DNA of 33,960 nucleotides from Wolbachia endosymbiont of Cylisticus convexus (lineage in GTDB: Bacteria > Pseudomonadota > Alphaproteobacteria > Rickettsiales > Anaplasmataceae), in NCBI RefSeq assembly GCF_003344345.1, contig NZ_QPIP01000012.1, positions 1 to 33,960 of the forward strand. Direction: 5' to 3'. Positions 32,134 to 33,960 of this stretch are shown here, one piece after another; positions within the stretch are counted from its first letter, which is position 1, and each line of letters starts with the position of its first letter. Position numbers and translations under genes: made by a program. The notes under the pieces were generated by a model, which worked only from the letters and a program-made list of their open reading frames with translations, was not told the origin of the DNA and ran no database searches.

Positions 32134-32705
32134 TTAGTTCAACTCAATTTTCAATCTATCAGGAAAGAAAAGATCAAGTTGAGAGATAGTTAATGCCCAA
32201 TCAGATATAGGCATCATCCACTTTTCCTCTGCTTTCTTTATAGCACAATATACCTGTTTGTACAAGGCATTTATGCTGGTAAATGAGCCTTTGGTTTTGG
32301 TGAATTTTCTAATTTGCCTATGTAGTCCCTCTATGGGATTAGTGGTGTAGATCACCCTTTTAATTGGCCCAGAATACTTAAAATAACCAGATAAGTTTTC
32401 CCAGTTATTTTGCCAAGATTTTATAACCATAGGGTACTTTGTGCCCCACTTTTCATCCAATTCCAACAGATAATTCTCAGCAATTTCCTTGCTTGATATA
32501 TCTTCTTTAAATCGCTCAAAAAACTCTTTGCGTCTTTACTAGCCACATACTTCAGTGAATTGCGTATTTGATGTACTATGCACATCTGTACTTCTGCATT
32601 AGGAAAGACACTATTTATAGCTGTAGGAAAGCTTTTCAGACCATCAACACAAGCTATCAGAATATCCTCTACTCCTCTTGTATCTTGTAAAAAGCATCTA
32701 ATGTT
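32134..32705 (-). pseudogene. IS256-family (mutator type) transposase, C-terminal remnant
   Basis: On the minus strand, the part from about 32705 encodes RGVEDILIACVDGLKSFP, the mutator-family block holding a catalytic Asp, then AEVQMCIVHQIRNSLKYVASKDAK. After a small frame error near 32490 it continues with LELDEKWGTKYP, IYTTNPIEGLHRQIRKFTKTKGSF (the third acidic residue region) and a tail to 32134. The N-terminal half is missing: the sequence stops where an IS110 element begins. The C-terminal bases repeat the fragment at 9134-9225. Confidence 0.8.
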
Positions 32706-32714
32706 TTAAGCTTA

Positions 32715-32900
32715 AGCATTAGGTGGAGGAGGGAAGAACTCTGTTTCTCCTCTTAGATATAAAATCTGTAAGAAAGATAAGAGTTCCCTCCTCAAAAGTA
32801 TAGGCTGGACGGTATCGTAGAAAGACCTAAATGGCTCTAATTCTGTATCCACAAGGTTAGCCTTACTTTTCGTTTTAAATGGTAACGTATGGGGTTATAT
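32715..32900 (+). ncRNA. Candidate bridge-RNA region of the third IS110
   Basis: Non-coding sequence precedes the third IS110 transposase. It has a long stem between gaggagggaag-aactct (about 32728-32744) and agagttccctcctc (about 32786-32799), matching except for three extra bases. Position and structure fit an IS110 bridge RNA; no loop assignment was made. Confidence 0.35.
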
Positions 32901-33889
32901 ATGATCAACAACTTTCTTGGAATTGATGTATCAAAAGATCGCTTTGATGTTTTTCTTTCATTCATAAGTAAAAAAGAAAAGCGTGAAACTAGGAAAAGGA
33001 GCTTTAAGAACGATGATCTTGGGTTTCAAGGTCTGCTGAGTTTTCTACAAAAGCATAATGTGGAAGAAGTAAAGTCATGCATGTGGTTGTTATAGCGAAG
33101 CTTTGGCTGAATTTCTGCACAATGCTGGACATTTTGTTAGTGTTGTAAATCCTTATTGTATTAAATCTTATACAAGGAGTAAGCTCGTAAGACAAAAGAA
33201 TGATCAGACTGATGCAGAAATTATTGCTGATTATTGCCAAAGACAGGAACCAACTCGTTGGACACCACCTTCTTCTGAAATGAAAAAATTAAAACATCTT
33301 TATCGTTGCTCAGTTGCGTTAAAAGAATTAGTAAATAACCACCTAGAAAAAAAAGAGAGACTGCCTAAAGAAGTTGCAAATGCTTGTTGCAACGAATATA
33401 GTTAAAAAAATAGAAATAATAAAAAACTCCATACGCAAACTATTAAAGCAGCACAAAGAATTGTTGGAAAATTTTCAGCTTCTATTGACTATTCCAGGAA
33501 TAGGAGAGGAATCAGCAATGGCTATTTTAGCTGAAATCCCTGACATAAAAGCTTTTAGAGATGCCAGGCAATTGGCAGCATATACAGGAGTTATACCGAA
33601 AAATATAACATCAGGTTCATCTGTACATTCTAAACCAAGATTAAGTAAATCAGGTTCACAAACATTACGTAAGGCCCTTTTCTTTCCTGCCATAGTAGCC
33701 AAGAATCACAATCCTATCATTGTGAGTTTTTGCCAAAGACTAAAGAAGAAGGGTAAGCATAATATGGCAATTGTGGGAGCTGCAATGCGTAAGCTACTCC
33801 ATATCATTTTCGGTATCCTGACATCCAAAAGTGCTTTTGATCCAAATCATATCAAGAATTACAGAACTAGGATGTTGACTGTAGTTTAA
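32901..33889 (+). pseudogene. IS110-family transposase, frameshifted
   Basis: Three frames join into about 332 residues. The first (from ATG 32901) has Asp in FLGIDVSKDRFD. The second holds YSEALAEFLHNAGHFVSVVNP and KNDQTDAEIIADY (Asp pair). The third has LLTIPGIGEESAMAILAEIP, LAAYTGVIPKN and LSKSGSQTLRKALF, the Transposase_20 domain with the expected serine. The first break, near 33080, is just after Cys-Met, where the family has E-A-T-G-x-Y; frame and missing residues fit loss of 8 bases including the catalytic Glu. The second, near 33412, fits loss of two bases. With +10 the length divides by three. The remaining 70 bases of the window hold nothing recognised. Confidence 0.82.
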
Positions 33890-33960
33890 AATCAAAAAAT
33901 GCTTCCAATCCATTCAACATATTCACTAACTGTAATCTGTGTACTGTTACACAATCAGAA

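Overview
The window looks like a piece of a Wolbachia chromosome (Anaplasmataceae, Rickettsiales). The reasons are: a strongly AT-rich sequence; a 23S-5S rRNA pair with no 16S gene or tRNA spacer in front of it, as is usual in Rickettsiales; the alphaproteobacterial order pal-tilS-ftsH; protein sequences that read like Anaplasmataceae versions throughout; and a very high load of decayed insertion sequences (IS5, IS66, IS110, IS256) plus a group II intron. No database search was possible, so the genus is an inference.

Layout. 1-2400: an intact IS110-type transposase, then two IS5-family remnants. 2526-5960: bamB-like, lpdA and xerC, tightly packed on the plus strand. 5990-9230: a nest of mobile DNA. 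An IS110 5' end is interrupted just after its start codon by a group II intron. The intron's reverse transcriptase is split by a second IS110, and its downstream part is cut off by an IS256 end, which itself carries a 207-bp MITE-like element. 9411-14535 (minus strand): pal, tilS, a protease-less ftsH paralogue, a leftover tilS 3' end, and ftsH with a frameshift. 14660-19370: an IS5 remnant, two unrecognised membrane-associated proteins, xthA and hemD. 19649-19855: a second, inverted copy of the MITE. 20086-22990: nrdA and a TPR-methyltransferase. 23321-26273: 23S and 5S rRNA. 26595-27087: rnpA (frameshifted) and rpmH. 27183-31137: pstC, atpD, atpC and tal, with palindromic repeats between the last two. 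31240-33960: IS66, IS256 and IS110 remnants.

The chromosomal genes are mostly housekeeping: envelope assembly (bamB, pal), central metabolism (lpdA, tal), ATP synthase beta and epsilon, dNTP synthesis, haem synthesis, DNA repair and chromosome dimer resolution, tRNA-Ile modification, RNase P and phosphate uptake.

Most notable observations: (1) a tandem duplication of the tilS 3' end plus ftsH, leaving a tilS stub and a diverged FtsH paralogue without a protease domain; (2) one-base shortfalls in poly-A runs of two normally essential genes, ftsH and rnpA, which could be rescued by polymerase slippage or could be assembly errors; (3) the nested mobile elements with several candidate IS110 bridge-RNA regions; (4) two different IS110 transposases that each appear to have lost 8 bases at the same catalytic motif; (5) a near-identical inverted MITE pair bracketing about 10.5 kb.
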